A DNA stretch of 64,000 nucleotides from Companilactobacillus bobalius (GCF_009764355.1 NZ_LNUA01000033.1:112607-176606); one strand, 5' to 3'; positions 1 through 9,421 are shown, counted from the stretch's first letter. Program-made: numbers and translations. Notes: a model not told the origin generated them from the letters alone.

Positions 1-46
1 AATCAATTAAATAATAAGAACATTTTACCATTATTATCTGAGCAAG

Positions 47-78
47 AAAAAAAGTTCATCATCAGATGAACTTTTTTT
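47..78 (-). terminator. Intrinsic terminator of the binding-protein gene
   Basis: A 14-bp perfect inverted repeat with arms 47-60 and 65-78 and a 4-base loop, with A and T tracts at its ends. It lies 3 bases past the stop of the gene ending at 81 and can work on both strands. Confidence 0.85.
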
Positions 79-80
79 GA

Positions 81-1040
81 TTACTTAACTTGTCTAAGCT
101 TCATATTGGCTTTTTTATAATTGATTTTACCTTTGTATAACTTTTGTTGCTTAGCATACTTGAAGGCTTTCTTAAAATCAGATTTCTTAACCTTATGCAT
201 TGTCTTAAACTTAACATTCATGTTGTTCAACTTAGCAACAGCTTTATCGCTAGTTCCATAGTTAGAGAATGTCTTGTTAAGCATGATGTACATGTTACCC
301 TTATTGATTTTCTTAACTTCTTGCTTCATAACATTGCATAGAATATTAGTATTAGAAACATTCTTCTTAGCATAATCGTTATTAACAATCAAAACATTAC
401 CATTATCAGCACTAATCTTATCTCTATTTAGAACCTTAGCACCATTAACTTTAGCTTCAGTCATTGATGGATCTTGTAAGACAGCAGCATCAACGTCGCC
501 ACTCTTCAACTGACTGACACGATCTGCCTCAGAATCAACTTGCTTCAATTTAACGCTAGATAACTTTAATCTGCTCTTCTTCAAAGCTTTCTTTAGATAG
601 AACATTGAGTAGTCAGTTTTATCAACTGCAATTGTCTTACCTTTTAATTTCTTAACACTCTTGTACTTCTTGTTAGCAACTAAACCGCTATAACCAGGCA
701 TAGTACCAGCAATCTTCCAATTTGAATGTTTCTTAGAAATAGCTGCATAATTTACTAAATCAGTCACAGCCGCATTAACCGTTCCATCGGCAATAGCACT
801 ATTCAATTCTTTAGTAGAATCATATGCTTTCAGATCAACATTTAAATTGTTGTTCGTATAAGCATTTAAATCCTTACCCATTTGGGCAACAGCGGAAGGA
901 ATATTTTTAGTTGTTCCAATCGTGTATTGTGCTTGATCTGTGTCAGCAGCTTGAACGTTCTTTATCCCGACAAATGAGAATGAACTAAGCACTAAAAGAC
1001 AAGCTACTAAAAAGATACTTATTTTCTTTAAGCTCTTCAA
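81..1040 (-). CDS. Secreted ABC-type solute-binding protein (NMT1/SsuA/PhnD-like fold)
   Basis: A 319-residue extracellular binding protein. A TTG start at 1040 is chosen because AAAGGGAG sits 8 bases upstream; an in-frame TTG at 1067 has no such site. The N-terminus (KSLKKISIFLVACLL) is a signal peptide ending near VQA-AD. Cys appears in the hydrophobic core but not in a convincing lipobox, so the protein may be released or held by charge. The mature part has the two-lobe pattern of type 2 periplasmic-binding proteins (TIGTTKNIPSAVAQ, then KLKGKTIAVDKTDYS, then LKSGDVDAAVLQDPSM), as in aliphatic sulfonate, nitrate or taurine binding proteins. The C-terminus is Lys-rich. No permease or ATPase gene is adjacent, so the ligand cannot be assigned. 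Family assignment is moderately sure. Confidence 0.8.
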   Translation of the reverse strand: MKSLKKISIFLVACLLVLSSFSFVGIKNVQAADTDQAQYTIGTTKNIPSAVAQMGKDLNAYTNNNLNVDLKAYDSTKELNSAIADGTVNAAVTDLVNYAAISKKHSNWKIAGTMPGYSGLVANKKYKSVKKLKGKTIAVDKTDYSMFYLKKALKKSRLKLSSVKLKQVDSEADRVSQLKSGDVDAAVLQDPSMTEAKVNGAKVLNRDKISADNGNVLIVNNDYAKKNVSNTNILCNVMKQEVKKINKGNMYIMLNKTFSNYGTSDKAVAKLNNMNVKFKTMHKVKKSDFKKAFKYAKQQKLYKGKINYKKANMKLRQVK

Positions 1041-1281
1041 TGTAAAAACTCCCTTTTCATTATTCAAGTTTCATCATAACGTAAAGGGAGCTGTTTTTTC
1101 TACTATAACTGTACTTATTTTATGTTTTTTCTACCTCAAAATTATCAACACTAAAAAATATCCGTATTAACCAATATACATTGGCTCTACGGACATTTCT
1201 TTCGAATTAAAATTAATTTTTATGATGAAAAATAATAGACTAATTTATTCATCTCAAGCTAAACAATCAAAGTGAGATTCA

Positions 1282-1456
1282 GTCTGGAGCAAAATTTGGG
1301 AATGCGTTCAGCTATGAGATCATTGTTACCGGCTTTACCGGTTACAGTGAGGCCGACTTTGGAAATCCATTATTTTGCACAAAGTGTAAAATAATTAGTT
1401 TCAAATCGTACCCATAACGTTCCAACAGCATTCCCAATTTTTGTGGAAGACGGCAT
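1282..1456 (-). repeat. Structured dispersed repeat, type I copy A
   Basis: A 175-bp element related to those at 34102-34280 and 33757-33917. Read on the minus strand it begins ATGCCGTCTTCC and ends TCCAGAC. It folds as an outer stem (GGGAATGC with GCATTCCC) enclosing two hairpins: CATTGT-t-ACCGG with CCGGT-t-ACAGTG, and ATTATTTT-GCAC with GTG-AAAATAAT inside a TTTG/CAAA stem. It starts 14 bases after the mgtC stop in the sense orientation, so it would form part of that transcript's 3' end. No ORF or transposase is present. Confidence 0.8.
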
Positions 1457-1470
1457 ACTTCACAAACCCA

Positions 1471-2178
1471 TTACACGTTAATAGTCTCAACTTTAACAAT
1501 ATTTTCATTCATTGATAGATTCTCAACGATATCCACGTAATCAACATTTTTGCCAAAATCAATCGAGTAAATGTTGGTATAAATACTATTGTTGTTATTC
1601 AATTTGGAAACGCGGAATTTTACGTCTTCAACAGAAATTTTATTTTCTTTAAAGTAACCATCGATAAATTCCTTCGTTTCTACTTTCTGCTTATATTCAA
1701 CTTTTAGTTTTCGTACCGGACTGATCCGGATAATCTTTTTCAAAAATGCTACCACACCAAACACCACCAAAAATCCACTTATTGCAATAATGTAGTTGCC
1801 CATTCCAATTGCGATTCCGATACAAGCTACAACCCAAAGGCTAGCTGCTGTAGTCAAGCCTCGGATTGAATGATTTTCAACAATTATCGTTCCTGCACCG
1901 AGAAATCCTATTCCACTGACAACTTGTGCTATCAGTCTAGCTTCATCTACTCGCAATATTCCTTTGTATTGAGGATATTGTTGGGCAACCATTAATGCAT
2001 TGAAACCGAGATTCTTCTGAATCATTGCGATGATACAAGCTCCTAAGCAAACCAAGATGTGCGTCCTTAATCCGGCAGGTCGGTGCTTATAGGCTCGATC
2101 AATCCCAATGGCCCCGGAAAAAACTGTTGCCATCAATAATCTCGTAATTACTGTGATGGCATCCAATTGAGTCGTCAA
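1471..2178 (-). CDS. MgtC/SapB family membrane protein
   Basis: A 235-residue protein. The N-terminal half has about four membrane segments and the MgtC signatures GAIGIDRAYKHRPAGLRTH and LVCLGACIIAMIQ, followed by GIGFLGAGTII. The C-terminal ~90 residues form a soluble ACT-like domain. MgtC proteins influence Mg2+ or acid adaptation and inhibit F-ATPase in some pathogens; the role in lactobacilli is not settled. The TTG start at 2178 directly follows the EIID stop (TAG at 2179-2181), so translation is probably coupled to the PTS operon. A second TTG at 2166 is also possible. A structured repeat follows the stop. Confidence 0.85.
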   Translation of the reverse strand: MTTQLDAITVITRLLMATVFSGAIGIDRAYKHRPAGLRTHILVCLGACIIAMIQKNLGFNALMVAQQYPQYKGILRVDEARLIAQVVSGIGFLGAGTIIVENHSIRGLTTAASLWVVACIGIAIGMGNYIIAISGFLVVFGVVAFLKKIIRISPVRKLKVEYKQKVETKEFIDGYFKENKISVEDVKFRVSKLNNNNSIYTNIYSIDFGKNVDYVDIVENLSMNENIVKVETINV

Positions 2179-3006
2179 CTAAACAACACCAAGTAGTCCT
2201 AGGATAATAGCCAGAACTAAGACGCCTAATAGAATCCAGTTAACGTTAACTTTCTTGCTCAATAACCAGTAGCAAAGAAGTGTAATACTCAATGGAATCA
2301 AGCCTTTGAATAGTTGATCTAAATAAGTTTGAATCAAGATTGGCTTGCCACCAGCAATAGGAACAGACAACTTACTTTCAAACTTGACCATACTTGCAGT
2401 CATACTACCAATCATTAGAAGACCCAATGTACTTGCGGCCTTATTCAAAATCTTCATACTTCCGTTAGCATAAATTTTTTCAATAAAGGATGAACCTAAT
2501 GAGAAGCCCATGTATGTTAAATAATATCTCGTTAAAATTGAAGGAATATTGTAGATCAATAGGAACAAAATTGGTCCTAAGATTGAACCTTGTGCAGCTA
2601 AACTGATACCAACACCGGCGGCGATAACACGGATAACACCCCAGAAAATTGAATCGCCAATACCTGATAGTGGACCCATCAAGGAAGTCTTCAAGGCAAC
2701 GATTGATTCTGCATCAAAGTCTTTTTCTTGTGCATTCTTCTTTTCCATGGAAGCAACTAATCCCATAACGAAAGTACCAACGTTTTGAGTGATGTTATAC
2801 CAAGTTGTGTGACGCATCATGGCTTCACGTCTGCCTTCAGGATCATCTTTGTAGTAACGATTCAAAGCAGGTGTGATTGAGTAAATAAACCCGGGAGCAT
2901 GAGCTTTTGTAGCACCGGCACGACTGGCAAAAACGGTAAATGAACGCCAGAAGATACCATTTAGCATCTTTCGATCTTCTTTTGAAATGTTTTCATTTAA
3001 TTTCAT
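2179..3006 (-). CDS. PTS mannose/fructose/sorbose-class transporter subunit IID
   Basis: A 275-residue EIID membrane subunit. It shows the family hallmarks: an N-terminal amphipathic region (RKMLNGIFWRSF), then GPLSGIGDSIFWGVIRVIAAG, and hydrophobic segments at the C-terminus. With EIIC it forms the sugar channel that takes sugar phosphorylated by EIIB. The ATG lies inside the end of the EIIC gene (4-base overlap) and its GAGGAGGA site is in the EIIC coding sequence, so the two are translationally coupled. The sugar (mannose, fructose, sorbose or an amino sugar) cannot be fixed from sequence. Confidence 0.93.
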   Translation of the reverse strand: MKLNENISKEDRKMLNGIFWRSFTVFASRAGATKAHAPGFIYSITPALNRYYKDDPEGRREAMMRHTTWYNITQNVGTFVMGLVASMEKKNAQEKDFDAESIVALKTSLMGPLSGIGDSIFWGVIRVIAAGVGISLAAQGSILGPILFLLIYNIPSILTRYYLTYMGFSLGSSFIEKIYANGSMKILNKAASTLGLLMIGSMTASMVKFESKLSVPIAGGKPILIQTYLDQLFKGLIPLSITLLCYWLLSKKVNVNWILLGVLVLAIILGLLGVV

Positions 3007-3848
3007 GAGAAAAAATCCTCCTCTTCTTGTTCCTCAGCTGTTTCGTTGTTAGAAGCCCCAGTTCCGGCAGCAGCCACTGGTCTCTTCTCTAATTCTTTTT
3101 GTTTGTTCTCCATATCTAATAATTGTTTGTCTTTGAAACTAATTACTAGAACTAAGATGATACCTAAAGCTGCAACAGCAACGGATGGTAAATTGAGGTA
3201 AGCAACCATAATAAAGCCTAAGAAGAAGTATGGAGCTAACTTCTTACTCCAAAGCATTCTCATCAAAATAGCGAATCCGACAGCTGGTAATAGTCCCCCA
3301 GTAGCTGAAAGTCCAGCCATCAAATTATCAGGAATACTATTGATCATATGTTGAACTGGTTTTGCTCCTTCAAGAACACTGAAAAATGTAATTAGTGAGA
3401 ATACAAAGTAATTAATAAACCACATTGAATAATGCATGATTGCCATAGCACGAGGATTGTTATCCTTAGCATATTTATCAACAAGTGGTGCGAATAAGTT
3501 CATTACGACGTTCTTCATAAACATAGAAATAAAAGCGGCTAAAACTCCAATAGGCACAGCCAATGCCAAGGCAGCTTTTTCATTAACATTCAATACAATT
3601 GAGAATGTTGTGGCTAAAACTGTAGCGGTAACTGGTTCGGCTGATAAAGCACCACCGATATCAACAGCTCCCATGAAGATAGCTTCCAGTGAAGCCCCCA
3701 TGATAATTCCGGCACGCATATCTCCAAAAATAATACCGGCAATACATCCAACAACAAGTGGACGTTCAATCATTGTTTGACCGAATAGCCAATTTCCACC
3801 GTAACAAACGAAAACGGTCAAAGCGGCTAAAAACGCTTCTCTATACAT
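3003..3848 (-). CDS. PTS mannose/fructose/sorbose-class transporter subunit IIC
   Basis: A 281-residue EIIC with about eight membrane spans. Motifs include RPLVVGCIAGIIFGD and GASLEAIFMGAVDIGGALSAEP, typical of this PTS class. The C-terminal tail is hydrophilic and ends in an acidic stretch (ETAEEQEEEDFF), encoded by GA-rich DNA that also contains the EIID ribosome site. The start has GAGGGGGAAATAATT just upstream. It lies 20 bases after the EIIB gene. Confidence 0.93.
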   Translation of the reverse strand: MYREAFLAALTVFVCYGGNWLFGQTMIERPLVVGCIAGIIFGDMRAGIIMGASLEAIFMGAVDIGGALSAEPVTATVLATTFSIVLNVNEKAALALAVPIGVLAAFISMFMKNVVMNLFAPLVDKYAKDNNPRAMAIMHYSMWFINYFVFSLITFFSVLEGAKPVQHMINSIPDNLMAGLSATGGLLPAVGFAILMRMLWSKKLAPYFFLGFIMVAYLNLPSVAVAALGIILVLVISFKDKQLLDMENKQKELEKRPVAAAGTGASNNETAEEQEEEDFFS

Positions 3849-3868
3849 AATTATTTCCCCCTCAGGCC

Positions 3869-4363
3869 TTATTTATTTTTAAGCATTGAAGCAATTGAAG
3901 ACTTAGGATTACTTGGAACAACTTGTTGAAAGACTGGAACATCTAATTTAGTTAATTCTTTCAAAGCTGCCAATTCCTTGTCACTTAACATCAACGTACT
4001 ACCAACTTGATGAGTTTCACCTTCTGATTTATCAGCGAAACGACCAACGTTTGCTACATTAATACCATCAATATCAGAAACATTTTGAGCAATCTTCAAG
4101 GCATCGGCTACGTTGTTAGTTAAAGCAAACATACGCATTCCTTTACCCTTGGGATTGTTGAAAACTTTAATGGCATCATCAACTGATCTAATCAAAAGTT
4201 TTTTACCTGTTGGTGTAGCCATCTTCAAAGTCATTTGAACCATTTCGTTACTAGCTGCATTGTCGTTAGCAACGACGATTCCTGGTGTATCCAATTCTTT
4301 AGTCCAAACTAGGGCTACCTGTCCGTGAATTAAACGATCATCTACTCTTAATTGTGCAATCAT
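3869..4363 (-). CDS. PTS mannose/fructose/sorbose-class transporter subunit IIB
   Basis: A 164-residue cytoplasmic EIIB. The phosphorylated His is in DDRLIHGQVALVW near residue 15. The protein takes phosphate from EIIA and passes it to the incoming sugar. I start it at ATG 4363, preceded by GGAGGAAG, and not at the in-frame TTG 15 bases upstream, which overlaps that ribosome site. It follows the EIIA stop by 15 bases, so EIIA and EIIB are separate polypeptides here and not an EIIAB fusion. Confidence 0.93.
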   Translation of the reverse strand: MIAQLRVDDRLIHGQVALVWTKELDTPGIVVANDNAASNEMVQMTLKMATPTGKKLLIRSVDDAIKVFNNPKGKGMRMFALTNNVADALKIAQNVSDIDGINVANVGRFADKSEGETHQVGSTLMLSDKELAALKELTKLDVPVFQQVVPSNPKSSIASMLKNK

Positions 4364-4378
4364 AATTTCTTCCTCCAA

Positions 4379-4792
4379 TTATTCTAAAAAACTGTCATCT
4401 GATAAATCTGTATCATCTTTTGGTTCTTCAACTAACTGTACTTGGCTAGCTGCAATCAATTCTTCCAGTTTTGTTTTGGTTATTGCCTCATTTTCCAAAA
4501 CGACTGACAAAACAATTGGTAAATTTGTGCCAGTAATCACAAAAACATTTTCGTGGTCAGCAACTTCAAGCATGACCTTTTGATTTACACTTCCTCCAAA
4601 TAAATCAGTGAAAATAATTCCCGTTTGACCATCTAGCCCGTCAATGAACTTTTTAATATCTGGTACATAGTCATGATCATCAACATAAGCATCGATTACT
4701 GTGACCTTATTTCCCATACCTGTTAATATTTCCAATGAACTCTGAACGCCACTGGCTAAATGACCATGACTCGCGATTAAAATTTTATTCAT
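4379..4792 (-). CDS. PTS mannose/fructose/sorbose-class transporter subunit IIA
   Basis: A 137-residue EIIA of the mannose class. The active His is in ILIASHGHLASG (His-10), and the family motif FTDLFGGSVNQ is at about residue 81. The C-terminus is an acidic tail. It is the first gene of the EIIA-IIB-IIC-IID-mgtC operon, transcribed from the sigma-54 promoter just upstream. Confidence 0.93.
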   Translation of the reverse strand: MNKILIASHGHLASGVQSSLEILTGMGNKVTVIDAYVDDHDYVPDIKKFIDGLDGQTGIIFTDLFGGSVNQKVMLEVADHENVFVITGTNLPIVLSVVLENEAITKTKLEELIAASQVQLVEEPKDDTDLSDDSFLE

Positions 4793-4829
4793 ATCCCCTT
4801 ACTCCTTGCATTGTCTTCACCTTTATATA

Positions 4830-4846
4830 AGCAAGTTTCATGCCAA
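4830..4846 (-). promoter_or_regulatory. Sigma-54 (-24/-12) promoter of the PTS operon
   Basis: The minus strand reads TTGGCATGAAACTTGCT, matching the sigma-54 consensus TGGCAC-N5-TTGCW with the GG and GC dinucleotides correctly spaced. It lies 38 bases upstream of the EIIA start. The neighbouring LevR-type activator with an intact GAFTGA loop is the expected partner. Confidence 0.88.
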
Positions 4847-4872
4847 CTTTTAAAAAGCCTATTCTGACGACA

Positions 4873-4914
4873 AAAAGAGAGCTAGTGTTTAACGTTAAAC
4901 ACTAGCTCTCTTTT
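4873..4914 (-). terminator. Terminator of levR
   Basis: A 42-bp perfect palindrome (each arm AAAAGAGAGCTAGTG then TTTAAC) placed 11 bases past the levR stop. It separates levR from the PTS promoter. Because it is a perfect palindrome it could also be a protein-binding site. Confidence 0.85.
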
Positions 4915-4924
4915 ATTTTGAACA

Positions 4925-7498
4925 CTAAAACAGTTGCTTGAACACTTCATACATCAGTGATAATTCATAGTCATTAACTTCCACATTGTACTTTAATTCC
5001 AAAGGTTGGAAGATACTCTTGGAAATCGAAATAAACTCTTGTTCATCTTCAGTTGGTTTAATCTCTGGCATTTTTTGTGATTTACGAATCATTAAACGTT
5101 CGATCATCAAAGCAATATGCATATAAAGATTAAGTTTAACTTTCCCATCCAATTTAAGATTGTAGTAACTCTCATACTTATAAATTACTGTTTCAACTTC
5201 TTTGATGATGATCTTAGGATTCAAGAAACTCAAACGCTCACTGACTCCTTCAATCGAGAAGAAACGTAATAACTCCTGATTCAAATCATCAATCGCATCG
5301 GCTTTTAAATAAGGCGTCAATAATTTAGTCAACTTCTGTTCACCTTTAGCATCCAACAAATCATAAATATTGATATTAGGAATAATGAAATCATCCGGCA
5401 AACTAGTCGTTGTCAAAACAAACAGAGTCGTATCAAAATAATGATTGTCATTTTGATGGATATTCTTCTTCAAATCGTAGTAATCAAGCGTATTGATTTG
5501 AATGTCCTTGGGAAAATAAGGCAACATTGTCTCTTTGATTTTCTCCGATATTCCCAAACCAGAGATACAAGAAATGATAATGTTCTTCTTATTCGAATAG
5601 CCAGAATAATACTGACTATGAATCTCGTATTCATTTTCAGCGGCGGCCGCGATTGCTTTAAATTTTTCCTTACTTTGAATTTTCAAAGCCACATCCAAAG
5701 CTGTTGCTGTGGTTAGATTATCAACCACCAATAAATCACCATTAAGATGATTCTTAATTTCCGAATAAAGCTGATTGAGTGAACCCATATCAACAATCAT
5801 CACTGTACCGTTCGAAGTATCGTAAGAATCGAACAACGTCTTAGTTTTCTGAACAATATCAGCCAATCCCGTATCGATTGGCATATCGATTGCATCAAAA
5901 ATATAATTGCCACAGAGCTGATTGACTACTGCTTGAATACTAGTAGCAGTATATTCCCCATGCGCCAATAACAAGCCTCTCAACTTTATCGATTCGTCAA
6001 CGTGATCACTCAACAAAATTGACAATACAATACCTAATGAATGATACTTTGTCGTTAACCGATAATGAAGACTTCTAAAGAAACAATCAGCTACATGAAC
6101 TGAACGTGGGCAAAGACTCTGTAATTTTTTATCAAGTTTATCCAAGTTTTCCACAGGCAAAGTAAAATTAGAACGATACAGCTTGAAAATAATTGAACTG
6201 ATATCAGCAATCTCCTTAATACCAAAGCGACGTCCAATTACCTTCTCCATTTGTTTTTGAAATTTCAGAAAAGTTGGTTGATCCAATTCATTTATTTTCA
6301 CCGACTGTTCCAGCTTTTCAATATCGTGAATGGCATTCTTACTTTGAAATTGGAATGAATTAACGTCTGAAGAACTCAAATCGTTGATAATCTTCTCTAT
6401 TTTCTTCTGATACGAATCACCAATCGAAACTTCGGAAAAATTATATTGATGTGTTGGATCTATATCTACGAAATTACCTGTATCGGAGGATTTCTGTTTA
6501 AGAATAACCGAATCAGATTGAATCTTAATTTCATCGTTAAGCTTTTGATCTTTATAGGCATTGGCACAACTAACTCGGATAATATTCTTCAATCTTCCAA
6601 TATTTCCATCTGACTTCAAATTGATCAGTGACTCAATTACCCCATCATCAATTCTTAATGGCTTTTGCATCTTTTGTGCTTCATGATAAAAAATAGAATA
6701 GATTAAACTTAAACGTTCATTTCTTGGTCGATTATGGTAATCCGGTAAATGAACCGCAATTGAAATTCGTCGACGGAAAGTTTCCAGTAAAACGTCGTCT
6801 GTTTTTTCCGTAGTGGCAAACAAGAAACGAACCTTTGAAGTCTTAGTCTGCTTATTTTCACCCATTCGCATGAAAGAACCACTATCGATAAAACTGAAAA
6901 GTTTCTCCTGGTTCTCACTTGATAAGCGATGGACTTCATCGAGGAAGAGATAACCACCATCAGCTTGTTCCAACAAACCACTTTTGTCATCATTAGCACC
7001 TGTGAAGGCTCCTCGGACATATCCAAATAGAATACTCGAAAGTAATTCCGGATTATTAGCATAATCAGCACAATTCAAAGTTAGAAATGGTGCATTGCTA
7101 GAGATTGATTTTGAAGTAACTGCATAATTATAGATTTGTTTGGCTAAGAAACTCTTTCCGACACCACTATTTCCCGTAATGATAATGCTCAATCCATTGG
7201 GCGGATAATTTACCGCTGCCTCACATTGAGAAACAACATTTTTCAAACTACCATTCGATCCGATAAAATCATTGAACGGTAAAATTTTTTTATTATTTTT
7301 CGATTCAGTTAAATTCCACAAAACCGGCCGACCTTCTAGTTTAACTACCAATCCATCTTCTAGTAATTGATTCAAGTAATGACTAGTAACCGAACGACTA
7401 AGATTAACCTGTTGAGATAGATCACTAGTATTAATTGGCAACGAGTGACTGTAATTCAAATCATTTAATTTCGTTAATACCTCATATTTCGATTCCAC
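4925..7498 (-). CDS. levR: LevR-type sigma-54-dependent PTS activator
   Basis: An 857-residue regulator. In order: an N-terminal winged-helix domain; an AAA+ sigma-54 interaction domain at about 85-320 with Walker A GNSGVGKS and the sigma-54 contact loop GAFTGA; a first PRD with regulatory His; an EIIA-Man-like domain (residues about 500-640); an EIIB-like stretch (IISCISGLGIS) and a C-terminal PRD. PTS phosphorylation of these domains tunes activity to sugar supply. GTG 7498 is the likelier start because a run of G's lies 7 bases upstream; an ATG 15 bases earlier overlaps it. The target is almost certainly the downstream sigma-54 PTS operon. Confidence 0.93.
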   Translation of the reverse strand: MESKYEVLTKLNDLNYSHSLPINTSDLSQQVNLSRSVTSHYLNQLLEDGLVVKLEGRPVLWNLTESKNNKKILPFNDFIGSNGSLKNVVSQCEAAVNYPPNGLSIIITGNSGVGKSFLAKQIYNYAVTSKSISSNAPFLTLNCADYANNPELLSSILFGYVRGAFTGANDDKSGLLEQADGGYLFLDEVHRLSSENQEKLFSFIDSGSFMRMGENKQTKTSKVRFLFATTEKTDDVLLETFRRRISIAVHLPDYHNRPRNERLSLIYSIFYHEAQKMQKPLRIDDGVIESLINLKSDGNIGRLKNIIRVSCANAYKDQKLNDEIKIQSDSVILKQKSSDTGNFVDIDPTHQYNFSEVSIGDSYQKKIEKIINDLSSSDVNSFQFQSKNAIHDIEKLEQSVKINELDQPTFLKFQKQMEKVIGRRFGIKEIADISSIIFKLYRSNFTLPVENLDKLDKKLQSLCPRSVHVADCFFRSLHYRLTTKYHSLGIVLSILLSDHVDESIKLRGLLLAHGEYTATSIQAVVNQLCGNYIFDAIDMPIDTGLADIVQKTKTLFDSYDTSNGTVMIVDMGSLNQLYSEIKNHLNGDLLVVDNLTTATALDVALKIQSKEKFKAIAAAAENEYEIHSQYYSGYSNKKNIIISCISGLGISEKIKETMLPYFPKDIQINTLDYYDLKKNIHQNDNHYFDTTLFVLTTTSLPDDFIIPNINIYDLLDAKGEQKLTKLLTPYLKADAIDDLNQELLRFFSIEGVSERLSFLNPKIIIKEVETVIYKYESYYNLKLDGKVKLNLYMHIALMIERLMIRKSQKMPEIKPTEDEQEFISISKSIFQPLELKYNVEVNDYELSLMYEVFKQLF

Positions 7499-7583
7499 AA
7501 TTATGCCCCCCATTGTCGATAAAATTGTTAATATATTAATTTTATAATACTGAGGAGTACATGCAACCGTTTTCTAAAAATGG

Positions 7584-7616
7584 CATAAAAAAAGAACTCG
7601 CATATGCGAGTTCTCT
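7584..7616 (-). terminator. Terminator of the S-layer-like gene
   Basis: A perfect 22-bp palindrome (AGAACTCGCAT/ATGCGAGTTCT, 7593-7614). On the minus strand it is followed by a run of seven T's. It ends the transcript of the gene stopping at 7637. Confidence 0.88.
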
Positions 7617-7636
7617 TAATATTCAATAATTAAAAA

Positions 7637-9064
7637 TTATTTGAATGAAACGCCTTCACCGGCTTGTAGCCATTCGCTAGTAGCAACACGGTAGTAAGTA
7701 TTACCATCGGCACCCTTAGCAGTTCTGTCTACTCTCCATGCTGAAGGTGAGCCAAGATATTTGTTATCATAAGCCTTTCCTTCATCGTTGAACAATGCCA
7801 TGAAGTAACCCTTGGCTTTTGTCAAAGTAGCAACACCTGAAACAGTCTTGATATCTGTCAAGCCTGAACCATTGTTACTGTTGTTGTTGTCACCGTTTGA
7901 GTAAACAACATTGTCAGCATCGATCCATTCGCCAGTAGCAACACGGTATTGTTTTACACCGTCTTGGTTTGTACGAACTTTGTCAGTTCTCCAAGGTGTG
8001 TTTGCACCTAAAGCACGGTTAGCAATTGTAGCATTGTCATCGTTCTTTAGTGTGTAGTACTTGCTTGCAGATTTTGTTGTAACAACACCTGTAGTATCTG
8101 TTGTTGTCCAGTTATCAGTTGTGTTTGAAACGTTGATTGCACGAACAAATGTAAGTGTTGTGTTGTCAGTACTTGCCTTGAAGTCATAACCAGCTGATGC
8201 TTTAGCACCATTTACATATACAGTGTATGATGATGGGTCTTGTGTATAGTTACTAATAAATGTAGCTAATGATGAACCATTACCAGCAGTAAATGAAATT
8301 GCTTGGTAATATGTTCCAGCCTTAGTAAACTTGTTGTTTACAACAGTATTAGTAGCTGAAGTAGTGTTACCATTCATAGCATCTGCATATGTGTTGTAAT
8401 AGTTAGTATCTGCCTTAACAGTACCTGCAACAACACCATCACCATTTTGGTCTGTCAAATGAATGTCAGTTGTAGCTGTCAATTGTGTACTTGTTGTTGT
8501 TGAGTCCAAAGCAACTGAAACAGGTGTTGTGAACTTAGCATTAACTGTCTTCAATTCGTTAGCATTGTTGTCAGTTGTTGTTCTAGTAGCTTTAACAGTA
8601 TATGTCTTTGAAACAGCTTGATCATTCAAGTTGTTGTAGTTCAAAGTAATTGTAAATTCAACTGCTGGATATGTTTCATCAGCCAAGATCTTTGTAAGAT
8701 CAGCTTGGTTAATTGATGTTGAACCATACTTAGCAGAAACAGTAACAGTAGCACCGCTACCAATTAGATCGTTCATATTTTCAAGAGTAGCAGCAGTCTT
8801 AATCAAATCAGCATTGTTAGTAGCAAAGTCTGATAACTTTTGTGAACCAAGAGTAATACTCTTGCCACCGTCAACGATACTCTTAGCAGTAACGTCAGCA
8901 AATTGGTTACCAAATGCTGTAACAGCATCATTTTGTTTTGATTGGTCTGTAGCAACTGATGTAACAGCAGCTTGTGCAGTAGTTGAAACAACAGGAGCAG
9001 CAACTGGTGCAACAGCTAGAAGTGTAGCAGCAGCGATTCCTGCATATTTAATAGATTTTTTCAA
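7637..9064 (-). CDS. S-layer-like surface protein with two C-terminal SLAP domains
   Basis: A 475-residue exported protein. A signal peptide (MKKSIKYAGIAAATLL...AQA-A, cleavage near residue 33) precedes a Thr/Asn/Ala-rich region of about 330 residues, predicted beta-rich. Two SLAP (PF03217) repeats follow, ending KQYRVATGEWIDADNV and TYYRVATSEWLQAGEGV, which bind cell-wall polymers non-covalently. The start is TTG with GGGGAGG 7 bases upstream. The architecture, short 5' leader, strong promoter and strong terminator fit an abundant S-layer or S-layer-associated protein. Whether it forms a lattice cannot be told from sequence. Confidence 0.88.
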   Translation of the reverse strand: MKKSIKYAGIAAATLLAVAPVAAPVVSTTAQAAVTSVATDQSKQNDAVTAFGNQFADVTAKSIVDGGKSITLGSQKLSDFATNNADLIKTAATLENMNDLIGSGATVTVSAKYGSTSINQADLTKILADETYPAVEFTITLNYNNLNDQAVSKTYTVKATRTTTDNNANELKTVNAKFTTPVSVALDSTTTSTQLTATTDIHLTDQNGDGVVAGTVKADTNYYNTYADAMNGNTTSATNTVVNNKFTKAGTYYQAISFTAGNGSSLATFISNYTQDPSSYTVYVNGAKASAGYDFKASTDNTTLTFVRAINVSNTTDNWTTTDTTGVVTTKSASKYYTLKNDDNATIANRALGANTPWRTDKVRTNQDGVKQYRVATGEWIDADNVVYSNGDNNNSNNGSGLTDIKTVSGVATLTKAKGYFMALFNDEGKAYDNKYLGSPSAWRVDRTAKGADGNTYYRVATSEWLQAGEGVSFK

Positions 9065-9132
9065 TGTTAATCCTCCCCTGGACTACAAGAATTTATTATT
9101 TTTAATTGTCGTGGGCTATCCCACTGACAACC

Positions 9133-9161
9133 ATTATATGAAACTCCGGCTTGTGAATCAA
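9133..9161 (-). promoter_or_regulatory. Promoter of the S-layer-like gene
   Basis: On the minus strand TTGATT, a 17-base spacer and a perfect TATAAT. The predicted leader is about 60 nt. Upstream (9176-9230) are two copies of ATGTTACAAAA about three helical turns apart, possible binding sites for an OmpR-family regulator. Nothing else is recognisable between 9065 and 9329. Confidence 0.8.
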
Positions 9162-9329
9162 CTGAAATTTAAAAAGTCACTGTTTTTGTAACATTTCTGT
9201 ATTAAATATCACGATTTTGTAACATTCCATACACATTTACAGTCAAAATCAAATTTTTTCCAAGAAAAAAACTCTAATTGTCATGTAATTAACGTTTAAA
9301 CAATGACTAGATTAATTTTGTTAACCCAA

Positions 9330-9371
9330 AAGAGCCTACTTTTATTCTATTCTAAATAAGACGTAGGCTCA
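9330..9371 (-). terminator. Terminator of the DUF1659/DUF2922 pair
   Basis: GAGCCTAC (9332-9339) pairs with GTAGGCTC (9363-9370). On the minus strand a short T run follows. It lies about 50 bases past the stop at 9422. Confidence 0.65.
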
Positions 9372-9421
9372 AGGTTTATACCTTAAATATTTTAATAATT
9401 TTTACTAAAATCTGAAAAGGC

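Noticed and set aside
8814..9191. Long open frames antisense to the S-layer-like gene
   Set aside because: They follow the strong codon bias of the real gene on the other strand, have no ribosome sites and resemble no protein.
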